A DNA stretch of 33,602 nucleotides from JBCBJX01 sp964342855 (GTDB taxonomy: Bacteria > Pseudomonadota > Alphaproteobacteria > Caulobacterales > Parvularculaceae): contig CAYFIB010000029.1 of NCBI GenBank assembly GCA_964342855.1, forward strand, positions 1 through 33,602, in the 5' to 3' direction. Below are positions 1 to 6,805 of the stretch, piece after piece; the first letter of the stretch is position 1, and every line of letters starts with the position of its first letter. Position numbers and translations under genes: made by a program. The notes below the pieces were generated by a model. That model was not told where the DNA came from. It worked only from the letters and a program-made list of their open reading frames with translations, and did not search any database.

Positions 1-332
1 ACCCGGGAGCACAGCGCCGCGACGACGCACTCAGCCGCGCGCGCTTCGAGTTCCGCTGGGAGGACCAGTTCAACCTCTCCCTCGACCCCGAAACCGCCCG
101 CGATTTCCACGACCAGACCCTTCCGAAAGAAGCCCACAAGGTCGCCCACTTCTGCTCCATGTGCGGCCCGAAATTCTGCTCCATGCAGATCACCCAGGAA
201 GTCCGCGACTACGCCGAAGGCATGAGCGACAACGAAAAGCGCGATCTGGAAGCTGCGGCCGAGGCGGGGATGGCGGAGATGAGCGAGCGGTTTATTGAGG
301 GGGGTGGGGAGATTTATCTAAAAGCGAAATAG
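1..332 (+). CDS. thiC: Phosphomethylpyrimidine synthase ThiC, 3' end (partial)
   Basis: This is the C-terminal part of ThiC, the radical-SAM enzyme that turns aminoimidazole ribotide into the hydroxymethylpyrimidine phosphate moiety of thiamine. The frame opens at position 3 and is cut by the window edge. The visible peptide includes RFEFRWEDQFNLSLDP and the family's C-terminal cluster-binding motif CSMCGPKFC (CxxCx4C), which holds the 4Fe-4S cluster. It ends in a short tail after GGGEIYLKAK with TAG at 330-332. Upstream residues and the promoter or riboswitch region are outside the window. The motif makes the identification secure. Confidence 0.97.
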   Translation, partial: PGAQRRDDALSRARFEFRWEDQFNLSLDPETARDFHDQTLPKEAHKVAHFCSMCGPKFCSMQITQEVRDYAEGMSDNEKRDLEAAAEAGMAEMSERFIEGGGEIYLKAK

Positions 333-351
333 GCTGCTGGAGGGAGACAGT

Positions 352-981
352 TTGGCTTTTTCTGATTTACGGGAAGCAATATCGGATCGTGTCGGCACGT
401 ATCGTACTCTTTCGGGCGGTCGGTATGGACAGGAGCGCCGCGACCGTTTTTGCGCGGGGGTTGATGTACTGCTGGAGGGTCAAGCTGCGGCCAAAGCCTA
501 CGAGAGGGTCATCGACCCGAACGATCCCGGCATCTGTGTTCTAGCTGCGTACGGCTTTTTAAATGCGTTAAACGTCATGCATGACGCTGTTATTTCTATG
601 AGTAACGCGGTTGAAGGGCCGGAACGAGATGCTTGGGAAAACGTCGAGTTGAGTAAAATACGCCGAGCCCGCAACATCATTTCTGGTCACCCATCGTATG
701 CTGATCGACTAAGCAATGGGCTTCAAGCACATACTGCATTTTTTCACCTTGGAGAGTTTACAGCGGCTTCATTCACAGCTGTTATTTGGCCGACCGTCGA
801 GACGGACATCTCCCGTGCGCCTGAACTGATAGCCGGTGCACAGATCAGTGGCAGATCAGTTCTTGTCGTAGTGGATGTCGCCAAATGGCGAGAGGTATTT
901 TTTCGCGAATTGACACCTTACTTGGAGGGCATTTTGGATTCTCTCGACAGTATGGAGAGTGAGCATGGCGAGCTCTGTTGA
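352..981 (+). CDS. Uncharacterised 209-aa protein with a HEPN-like R-N-x4-H motif
   Basis: I do not recognise a named family. The frame starts at TTG (352) behind a GGAGGGAGA ribosome site, 19 bases after the thiC stop. The protein has no signal peptide or membrane segment and looks largely helical. Residues 104-113 read RRARNIISGH, so R107-N108-x4-H113 fits the R[N/D/H]x4H signature of HEPN-fold RNases. The preceding helix (residues 64-86) is a plausible partner. The gene is visibly AT-richer than thiC or the nitrilase, which suggests transfer. It lies just upstream of a DUF433/DUF5615 toxin-antitoxin pair, so a toxin or defence role is possible. The HEPN reading is inference from a short motif; the ORF itself is well supported by length and ribosome site. 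Confidence 0.7.
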   Translation: MAFSDLREAISDRVGTYRTLSGGRYGQERRDRFCAGVDVLLEGQAAAKAYERVIDPNDPGICVLAAYGFLNALNVMHDAVISMSNAVEGPERDAWENVELSKIRRARNIISGHPSYADRLSNGLQAHTAFFHLGEFTAASFTAVIWPTVETDISRAPELIAGAQISGRSVLVVVDVAKWREVFFRELTPYLEGILDSLDSMESEHGELC

Positions 982-1091
982 CTATGGAGACTCGGGTAAA
1001 GCGGTTTTGTATGGCGGAGTATTATTCGCGACTAGCAACGGCGCCGGTTCCAAGGGCTAACGGACTTTAGTACCCTCTTCATCCGCACCAA

Positions 1092-1340
1092 ATGAGGCGC
1101 AAGTTCATGCAGTCAGAAGTGTTCCCCCGCATCACCGTCGACCCGGAGGTCTGCTTCGGGAAGCCGTGCATTCGCGGCCTGCGCGTGCGGGTCGCCGACG
1201 TCCTTGAGATGCTTGCTGCGGGGGCCACGCGTGAGGCGATTCTGGCGGATTATCCGTATCTCGAAGACGCCGATGTGGCTGCGGCGCTCAACTACGCCGC
1301 CCGCGCGTCGGAAAACCGGATCGCGTTCGCGGCGGAATGA
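1092..1340 (+). CDS. DUF433 antitoxin-like protein
   Basis: An 82-aa protein of the DUF433 family, small winged-helix-like DNA-binding proteins usually found as the antitoxin partner of a PIN-like DUF5615 toxin. Typical residues are visible: I-V-x-P-V-C-F-G-K-P-C-I-R-G near residues 10-26, then the helix ADVLEMLAAGATREAILADYP and a closing AALNYAAR helix. An internal ATG at 1107 would give a 77-aa product starting MQSEVFPRI, which aligns better with usual family starts, so the true start may be there. The partner toxin follows 72 bases downstream on the same strand. By family precedent it would bind the toxin and repress its own promoter; neither is shown by the sequence. Confidence 0.88.
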   Translation: MRRKFMQSEVFPRITVDPEVCFGKPCIRGLRVRVADVLEMLAAGATREAILADYPYLEDADVAAALNYAARASENRIAFAAE

Positions 1341-1341
1341 C

Positions 1342-1383
1342 GTTTCAACGTCGAAACCTCGGTTTGAACGCTTCTAAACCTCG
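1342..1383. repeat. Small inverted and direct repeats between antitoxin and toxin genes
   Basis: The 72-base spacer between the DUF433 and DUF5615 genes holds the inverted pair GTTTC (1342-1346) / GAAAC (1353-1357) and two copies of AAACCTCG at 1354-1361 and 1376-1383, 22 bases apart. Such elements could be operator half-sites or an internal promoter region. The function is inferred only. Confidence 0.35.
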
Positions 1384-1412
1384 TTGAAGATGCGGCTTCA
1401 GAGGGGACTTTC

Positions 1413-1742
1413 ATGAGGTTTGTCGTGGATGCGCAGCTCCCGCCGGTTCTGGCGGATTGGTTGAACGCCAATGACGTCGAGGCTGTTCACGTGGCCGCTG
1501 ACCCGGGCGCATCCGCTTCAGACAAGCAGATTGCGCAATTCGCCCATCAGCGCGGCGCGGTCATCGTCACCAAAGACGCCGACTTCGCCGAGCTGGCGGA
1601 GCACGACCCGGAGGCGCCGCAGGTGCTCTGGGTGCGCGTGGGAAACACCACGAAGGCGGCTCTGCTGGAGCGTTTCGAAGCAGCTTTCGAGGTTGTGACG
1701 GCCGAATTAAAGATAGGAAAGCGCGTTGTTACTCTGAAATAG
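1413..1742 (+). CDS. DUF5615 PIN-like toxin
   Basis: A 109-aa protein of the DUF5615 (Mut7-C-like, PIN-fold) family, the presumed RNase toxin of DUF433/DUF5615 pairs. The family landmarks are present: N-terminal MRFVVDAQLPP with acidic D6, the A-S-D-K-Q-I segment with D37, VTKDADF with D55 and D57, and the C-terminal WVRVGNTT. These acidic residues are the expected metal-binding set, so the toxin looks intact. The start ATG follows a GAGGGGAC ribosome site. The 3' end lies 12 bases from the convergent sulfotransferase-like gene. Toxicity is inferred from the family; related pairs have only limited experimental work. Confidence 0.9.
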   Translation: MRFVVDAQLPPVLADWLNANDVEAVHVAADPGASASDKQIAQFAHQRGAVIVTKDADFAELAEHDPEAPQVLWVRVGNTTKAALLERFEAAFEVVTAELKIGKRVVTLK

Positions 1743-1754
1743 CAATAGAGCCCG

Positions 1755-2807
1755 TCAGAGTCCCCACCCCTCCAACCCCGGCGCGGGCGTCCGCTCCATC
1801 ACCCCCGCCGCGAACGCGAGCCCCCGCTCGATCTCACCCTCCAGCCGCGCGCGCGTGGCGGCGAGGTCGGCGGCGTGGGCGTCGAGGTTGAAGGCTTCGC
1901 CCGTGTTCTTGGCGTGGGTGGCGAAGACCGGGCCGGCGAGGACGGCGTCGATGGCCTCAGGCGCGGCGGGGCGGGCGAAGTGCTCCGCCGTCGCGGCGAG
2001 GGCCGCGCCGGGCGCCTCGGCGAAGCGGGCGCTGGAGAGGGTTTTGAGGCGGCCGCCCGCGGCCGCGAGGCGCGGGCCCATTTCGTAGATGAGATAGAGC
2101 CAGTGGAGGGCGGCGGCTTCGGCGTCCTCCAGCCCGCCGAGGCTGATATGGGCGAGGGCCGGGATGGAGCGGAGGTCGAACACTTCCGTCACCCGCCCGC
2201 GGGCGAGGGCGCGCCGGTTCGGGTCCTTCAGGCACTTGCCGAGATATTCCTCCAGCGAACCGTAGAGGAAGACGGCCCGGTAGTCCGGATTCTCGCTGAG
2301 GATCTCCGGGATGAGGAGGTTCGAAAGCGGCCACTCCTTCAGTAGCGAGAGGGCGCCGAACCCGAAATTCTTCGCATGCAGAACGAGGGCGATGCGCAGG
2401 AGCCGGCGGAACGTCTCCTCCGGCACGCGGGCTTCCTCGGCCAGCATCGCCCGCTTCAGCTGGGCGAGCTGGGAGAAGACCACATTCTCATTGTAAAGAT
2501 AGAACCCGCCGAGGGCGTGCAGCGCCTTCGCGTAGAGGGACGACATGCAATAGTCGGTCATCCAGATGAAGCCGATGGGCGGCGCGGACGCGAGGCGCTC
2601 GTCGAGCTTCAGCTGGAGGAGGTTGTCGAGCCCCACCATGTAGCCGGGCCGGTCCTGCGTCAGCCGGCAGCCCTTGGGCGTCAGCCCGTCCTCGATCCGC
2701 CGGATGAGCGCCGCGCCCTTCTGGAAGTCGAACCCCGCGAGGAAGAGCGACGGGTCCGAGACGAGGGAGTCGGCGTCCAGCTCGGCGGGCTTCTGGGTCT
2801 GCGACAT
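1755..2807 (-). CDS. Sulfotransferase-like protein (degenerate PAPS loop)
   Basis: A 350-aa protein read from ATG at 2807 (MSQTQKPAEL); an upstream in-frame ATG at 2939 would overlap the divergent nitrilase start and adds a low-complexity leader, so it was not used. The layout resembles an alphaproteobacterial sulfotransferase-fold group that usually has a FCCSTLLARAL-type phosphate loop after a FIFH strand. Here the equivalent segment is GFIWMTDYCMSSLYAKAL (residues 79-96), followed by the NENVVFSQLA segment and a second LLIPEILSENPDYRAVFLYGSLEEYL block where sulfotransferases bind the 3' phosphate of PAPS. The altered loop may mean lost or changed activity. The family assignment is from remembered pattern, not a search. 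Confidence 0.55.
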   Translation of the reverse strand: MSQTQKPAELDADSLVSDPSLFLAGFDFQKGAALIRRIEDGLTPKGCRLTQDRPGYMVGLDNLLQLKLDERLASAPPIGFIWMTDYCMSSLYAKALHALGGFYLYNENVVFSQLAQLKRAMLAEEARVPEETFRRLLRIALVLHAKNFGFGALSLLKEWPLSNLLIPEILSENPDYRAVFLYGSLEEYLGKCLKDPNRRALARGRVTEVFDLRSIPALAHISLGGLEDAEAAALHWLYLIYEMGPRLAAAGGRLKTLSSARFAEAPGAALAATAEHFARPAAPEAIDAVLAGPVFATHAKNTGEAFNLDAHAADLAATRARLEGEIERGLAFAAGVMERTPAPGLEGWGL

Positions 2808-2928
2808 GGGGCGGGCTCCGGTGGTTCGGCCGGACCCTGCGGATGTGAGGGGCGGGGGGCAACCCTTTCGTGAATTGAGGTTTCGGGCGGGCGGGGCTTC
2901 AGTGGGGGCGAGCCGATAAGGAGCGCCC

Positions 2929-3876
2929 ATGTCCCGCACCGTGAAAGCCGCCGTCGTTCAGGCGGGATCCTTCGTGTTCGATACGCCGCGCACGCTGGAG
3001 AAGCTCGCCGACCTCGCGGCGCAGGCGCAGGCGGAAGGCGCGGGCCTCGCCGTCTTCCCGGAGGCGTTCCTCGGCGGCTACCCGAAGGGCCATGATTTCG
3101 GCGCGCAGGTCGGCTCGCGCACGCCGGAGGGGCGGGAGGTCTTCCAGCGCTATCTGGAGGCCGGGATCGCCGTGCCGGGGCCGGAGACGGCGCGCATCGG
3201 CGAGATCGCGAAGGAGACGGGGCTCGACATCGTCGTCGGGGTCATGGAGCGCGCCGAAGGCGGACGGGGCGGCACGCTCTACTGTACCGCGCTGACGTTC
3301 GCGCGGGACGGGCGCCTCCTCGGCAAGCGGCGCAAGCTCATGCCGACGGCCATGGAGCGCCTTGTCTGGGGGCAGGGGGACGGATCGACCCTCGATGTGC
3401 ACGACGCGCCGTCGGGCCGCATCGCCACCGTCATCTGCTGGGAGAACTACATGCCCCTCCTGCGCGTTTCTCAGTACACGCAGGGCGTGGAACTCTACTG
3501 CGCGCCGACGGTGGACGACCGGGAGAACTGGTCCGCCCTCATGCGCACCATCGCCATGGAGGGGCGCTGTTTCGTCCTCTCCTCCTGCCAGTACCTCACA
3601 CGCTGCCATCTGCCCGACGGCTGGCCGGAGACCGCCAAGGGCACGGACGGCTCGGACGGCGCCCTCATCAAGGGCGGCTCATTGATCGTGTCGCCGTTCG
3701 GCGAGGTGCTCGCGGGACCCCTGTGGAACCAGGAGGGGGTGATCACGGCGGAGCTCGATTTCGACCTCATCGCTCGCGGCAAGTTCGATTTCGATGTGAC
3801 GGGCCACTATTCGCGGCCGGATGTGTTCGAACTGCAGATCGACCGGCGCGCGAAGACCGGTTTGGGCGAGGCCTGA
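2929..3876 (+). CDS. Nitrilase (carbon-nitrogen hydrolase)
   Basis: A 315-aa nitrilase-superfamily enzyme that would hydrolyse a nitrile to a carboxylic acid. The full Glu-Lys-Cys triad is visible: E45 in AVFPEAFLGGYPKG, K136 in GKRRKLMPT, and C170 in ATVICWENYMP. The PEAFLGGYPKG and CWENYMPL forms are typical of true nitrilases (branch 1) rather than amidases or NAD synthetase domains; cyanide hydratase or dihydratase is less likely at this length. The ATG follows an AAGGAG site at 2918-2923. It is transcribed away from the sulfotransferase-like gene across a 121-base gap. The substrate cannot be read from sequence. Confidence 0.92.
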   Translation: MSRTVKAAVVQAGSFVFDTPRTLEKLADLAAQAQAEGAGLAVFPEAFLGGYPKGHDFGAQVGSRTPEGREVFQRYLEAGIAVPGPETARIGEIAKETGLDIVVGVMERAEGGRGGTLYCTALTFARDGRLLGKRRKLMPTAMERLVWGQGDGSTLDVHDAPSGRIATVICWENYMPLLRVSQYTQGVELYCAPTVDDRENWSALMRTIAMEGRCFVLSSCQYLTRCHLPDGWPETAKGTDGSDGALIKGGSLIVSPFGEVLAGPLWNQEGVITAELDFDLIARGKFDFDVTGHYSRPDVFELQIDRRAKTGLGEA

Positions 3877-3955
3877 AGCCGGAATTTTAGTCCGCACACG
3901 CATAGCGGGAGGCAGGTCGCCGCGATTCGGTGTGTCCGCGCCGCATCAATGTTCG

Positions 3956-3970
3956 TTAATAGATGGTTAA
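3956..3970. promoter_or_regulatory. Predicted CtrA binding box (TTAA-N7-TTAA)
   Basis: TTAATAGATGGTTAA matches the alphaproteobacterial cell-cycle regulator CtrA consensus TTAA-N7-TTAA exactly, and its right half, read on the other strand, is the strong half-site TTAACCAT. It lies 108 bases before the OmpA-family start. A third TTAA sits at 3979-3982 with an 8-base spacing. It is the only such pair I noticed in a non-coding stretch of the window. Confidence 0.65.
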
Positions 3971-3973
3971 CGC

Positions 3974-3987
3974 GAAGGTTAACCTTC
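3974..3987. promoter_or_regulatory. 14-bp perfect palindrome in the OmpA-family promoter region
   Basis: GAAGGTTAACCTTC is its own reverse complement. It begins four bases after the CtrA box and contains the third TTAA. It could be an operator for a dimeric regulator, or an extension of the CtrA site array. No specific regulator can be named. Confidence 0.4.
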
Positions 3988-4078
3988 CTTCGCAGTTGCA
4001 CTGTGACGCCCGCCCATGCGCGCAATCGTCCGCGAACGGCGGGCGTCGTGCATTCCGCCGAAATTTGGAGGCGGAGCC

Positions 4079-5604
4079 ATGAAACTCACGCTGAAAGCAG
4101 CTTTTGCATCATTCGTTTCCGTCGCAGCGATCGCGTCTGCGTCGGCTCAGGAGACCGACCCGGCGGACGCGGTCGATCTCGCCCACTTCTGCGCTACGGA
4201 CGAGAGCGCCTCGGAAACGAGCTGCGCGCGGATCGACCGGTTGGCTGAGAAGGTGGACCTCTCGCTCTTCCAGGCGCCGGACATGCGCGCGCTGCTGCCG
4301 GCGGACGTGCTGGACGGCCGCACGCTCCTCCGCGTCGTCTTCCCGGGGCGGACGTTCTTCAACTTCGACGCCGCGAGCCTGCGCGCTGAAGGCGAAGCGG
4401 CGGTCGAGACTATCGCCGAAGAGCTGAAGACCAACGACGACACCATCCTCATCATTGCAGGCCATGCGGACAATCGCGGCCCGGCGGAATACAACCAGAC
4501 CCTCTCCCAGCGCCGCGCCGAGGCGACGGCGGACGCGCTTCAGGCGCGCGGCGTCGGCGATGTCGATATCCGTGTCGTCGGCTATGGCGAGAGCGCGCCG
4601 CTCATTCCGAACGCGACGGGCGCGCAGCACGGCTTCAACCGCCGCGTGGAGTTCATTTTCGCATCGACGGGGGCCGGGGCGACGGGCACGCTGGTCGCGG
4701 CGGAGGACGAGGGCGGCGCCGCGGCTCTCGCCGCCGCTGCGGCTGGCGCTGGCGCTGGCGCCGCCGAAGCCGCTGACGAAACCGGAGATGAAACGGGCGA
4801 TGGCGCGGCCGCCGCGGCGGGCGCTGCGGCGACGGGCGGTTTCCTCGCCCTGTTCTCGCCGCGCGTGGAAGCGGCGTACACGTTCTTTGAAATGGATGAA
4901 CCGGAGTTCCACGCCGCCGGCGGCCGTCTCGGCCTCGATATCGGCGAGTTATTCGGCGTCGAGGCGGAGTACTTCTCTCCGCTCAATGAGGACTTCACCT
5001 CCACGAAGACGGGCTTCTTCCTCGGCGAGGAACGCCAGATCGTCGCAACCGAGCTGCGCAGCCAGTGGGGCGCCTACGCGCTCGCGAACTTCCCGCTCTC
5101 GGATAAGGTCAGCGCGTTCATGCGCGCGGGCTATTCGGAATTCCGCATCACGCGCGACTTCGTCGGTCAGGAAGACCAGCCGCGGTGCGACTATTATGAA
5201 GGCTATTGCTATGACGTGCTGGCGGCGGTCAATGAACCGTCCGCAGGCGTAACCGACATGCAGCCAGGCGATGGTCCGCCCACCTTCCAGAACTTCGAGA
5301 CCGAGCTTACCGGCGGCTTCGCGTTCGGCGGCGGCTTCCGTGGTCGGATCGGAAATTCCGGTCTGGGCTGGCGGGTCGATTACANNNNNNNNNNNNNNNN
5401 NNNNNNNNNNNNNNNNNNNNNNNNNNNNNNNNNNNNNNNNNNNNNNNNNNNNNNNNNNNNNNNNNNNNNNNNNNNNNNNNNNNNGGCGGCTTCCGTGGTC
5501 GGATCGGAAATTCCGGTCTGGGCTGGCGGGTCGATTACACCCGCATCGATCTCGACGGGAAAATCGCCGACGCTTATAGCGGCGCGCTGACATTCAATTT
5601 CTGA
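4079..5604 (+). CDS. OmpA-family outer membrane protein with N-terminal OmpA domain and C-terminal barrel (split by assembly gap)
   Basis: The start is ATG 4079 with GGAGGCGGA upstream; the signal peptide is MKLTLKAAFASFVSVAAIASASAQ. The mature protein begins with an OmpA/MotB peptidoglycan-binding domain (about residues 80-200: FFNFDAASL, AGHADNRGPAEYN, LSQRRAEATADAL, GYGES, NRRVEF). An Ala/Gly/acidic linker follows, then a beta-barrel that ends in LTFNF, with the terminal Phe usual for outer membrane proteins. Canonical OmpA has the opposite order. A 100-N gap at 5385-5484 breaks the frame, but the 55 bases on its two sides are identical. Removing one copy plus the Ns (155 bases) restores a single frame of 456 codons ending TGA 5602-5604. 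Likely role: tethering outer membrane to peptidoglycan. Confidence 0.88.
5330..5539. repeat. 55-bp identical ends flanking the N gap
   Basis: Copies at 5330-5384 and 5485-5539 are identical over 55 bases and abut the Ns directly. Collapsing them keeps the OmpA-family frame, because 155 removed bases exactly correct the frame offset. A genuine tandem repeat in the barrel is possible but unlikely. Confidence 0.9.
5385..5484. other. 100-N assembly gap (scaffolding artefact)
   Basis: Exactly 100 Ns, the default placeholder for a gap of unknown size. The 55 bases before it (5330-5384) and after it (5485-5539) are identical, so the two contigs overlap rather than leaving a gap. An overlap of exactly 55 fits the k-mer size of a de Bruijn assembler. 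Most likely no sequence is missing. Confidence 0.95.
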
Positions 5605-5621
5605 TCGGACAGTCACGAACA

Positions 5622-5657
5622 AAAAAGGCGCGCCTCCTGCGGCGCGCCTTTTCTTTT
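5622..5657. terminator. Bidirectional rho-independent terminator
   Basis: The stem GGCGCGCC (5627-5634) / GGCGCGCC (5641-5648) has the loop TCCTGC. It is flanked by an A-run on the left (5621-5626) and a T-rich run on the right (TTTTCTTTT), so it has a U-tract in both directions. It sits between the convergent OmpA-family gene and rpoH and can serve both. Confidence 0.88.
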
Positions 5658-5675
5658 GTATCCATACGAGAAGGA

Positions 5676-6635
5676 TCAGGCCGTGGCCATGAGCTCGTCC
5701 TGAGGCTGCGGCGCTTTCGCTTCGCGCTCCAGACGCTTCATGGCTTTCTGGAGTTTCTCGAACGCGCGCACTTCGATCTGGCGGACCCGCTCGCGCGAGA
5801 CCTTGTAGACTTTCGACAGATCTTCAAGCGTGGACGGATTTTCCTGTAGGCGACGTTCGGTGAGGATATGCCGCTCACGTTCGTTCAGCTCCTCCATGGC
5901 GCGCTCGAGGAGCCCCATGCGGAGATCGTACTCGTCGTTGTCGGCGAGGCGTTCTTCGGCGGAGACGGCGTCTTCGTCGACCAGCCAGTCCTGCCATTCG
6001 CCGCCGCCGTCCGCATCGTTGCGAAGTGGTGCGTTCAGCGAATTGTCCGCGCCCGCCATGCGGCGGTTCATGCTGATGACGTCGTCTTCGCTGACGCCGA
6101 GTTTGGTGGCGATGTGTTCGACCTGCTCAGGCTTCAGATCGCCTTCGTCTATGGCGTCGATGCGCGATTTCATTTTCCGCAGGTTGAAGAAGAGCTTCTT
6201 CTGCGCCGCCGTGGTGCCGATCTTCACGAGGCTCCAGGAGCGCAGGATGTATTCCTGAATAGAGGCGCGGATCCACCACATGGCGTAAGTCGCGAGGCGG
6301 AAACCCTTCTCCGGGTCAAAACGCTTCACGGCCTGCATGAGGCCGACATTGCCTTCCGAAATGACTTCGCCGATCGGCAGGCCGTAGCCGCGATAGCCCA
6401 TGGCGATTTTCGCAACGAGGCGCAGGTGCGAGGTGACCAGCTTGCCGGCGGCGTCGGTGTCGCCGTCCTCGGCGAATTTACGCGCGAGGGTGAATTCCTC
6501 CTCCTTCTCCAGCATCGGATACTTCCGGATGTCGGCGAGGTATTTGGAGAGAGAGCCTTCCGGCGTGGTGGCGAGCGTTGCAAGAGCGCTGCTCGTGTTC
6601 GTTTTACGCGCAGGAAGCGCGGCGGCGTCAGCCAT
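5676..6635 (-). CDS. rpoH: RNA polymerase heat-shock sigma factor RpoH (sigma-32)
   Basis: A 319-aa group 3 sigma factor that directs RNA polymerase to heat-shock promoters. Region 2 runs from about residue 68 to 131 (LVTSHLRLVAKIA, EVISEGNVGLMQAVKRFDP, and the -10 recognition segment FRLATYAMWWIRASIQEYIL). The RpoH box QKKLFFNLR is at residues 145-153 and separates RpoH from RpoD, which also has a long region 1 that is absent here. Region 4 near the C-terminus carries LNERERHIL and the helix-turn-helix SRERVRQIEVRAFEKL. It is downstream of rluD on the same strand with a 170-base gap, so it probably has its own promoter. I did not find a confident promoter match. Alphaproteobacteria often carry more than one rpoH; only one is seen here. 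Confidence 0.97.
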   Translation of the reverse strand: MADAAALPARKTNTSSALATLATTPEGSLSKYLADIRKYPMLEKEEEFTLARKFAEDGDTDAAGKLVTSHLRLVAKIAMGYRGYGLPIGEVISEGNVGLMQAVKRFDPEKGFRLATYAMWWIRASIQEYILRSWSLVKIGTTAAQKKLFFNLRKMKSRIDAIDEGDLKPEQVEHIATKLGVSEDDVISMNRRMAGADNSLNAPLRNDADGGGEWQDWLVDEDAVSAEERLADNDEYDLRMGLLERAMEELNERERHILTERRLQENPSTLEDLSKVYKVSRERVRQIEVRAFEKLQKAMKRLEREAKAPQPQDELMATA

Positions 6636-6805
6636 GTCGATCCCCTTATCCCGGCCCCGCTTCGTGCGGCGGCCTTTTTTTGACGCGACCCCTGACGGCG
6701 ACCGCGAAAACTCCAGATAAGAGCTGTTCGGCGGAATTGAACCCGTCCTGTCCTAGACTTAATGCGCTGCAGCGCGGACGCGAGACACGTTGGCGTCGCG
6801 CGGCC

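Noticed and set aside
4109..4912. Minus-strand open frame inside the OmpA-family gene
   Set aside because: It is antisense to the OmpA domain and its linker, Arg/Ala-rich, and has no start signal.
5330..5539. Biological tandem repeat in the outer membrane protein
   Set aside because: The copies abut an exact 100-N block and the frame is restored only by collapsing them, which fits an assembly artefact better.
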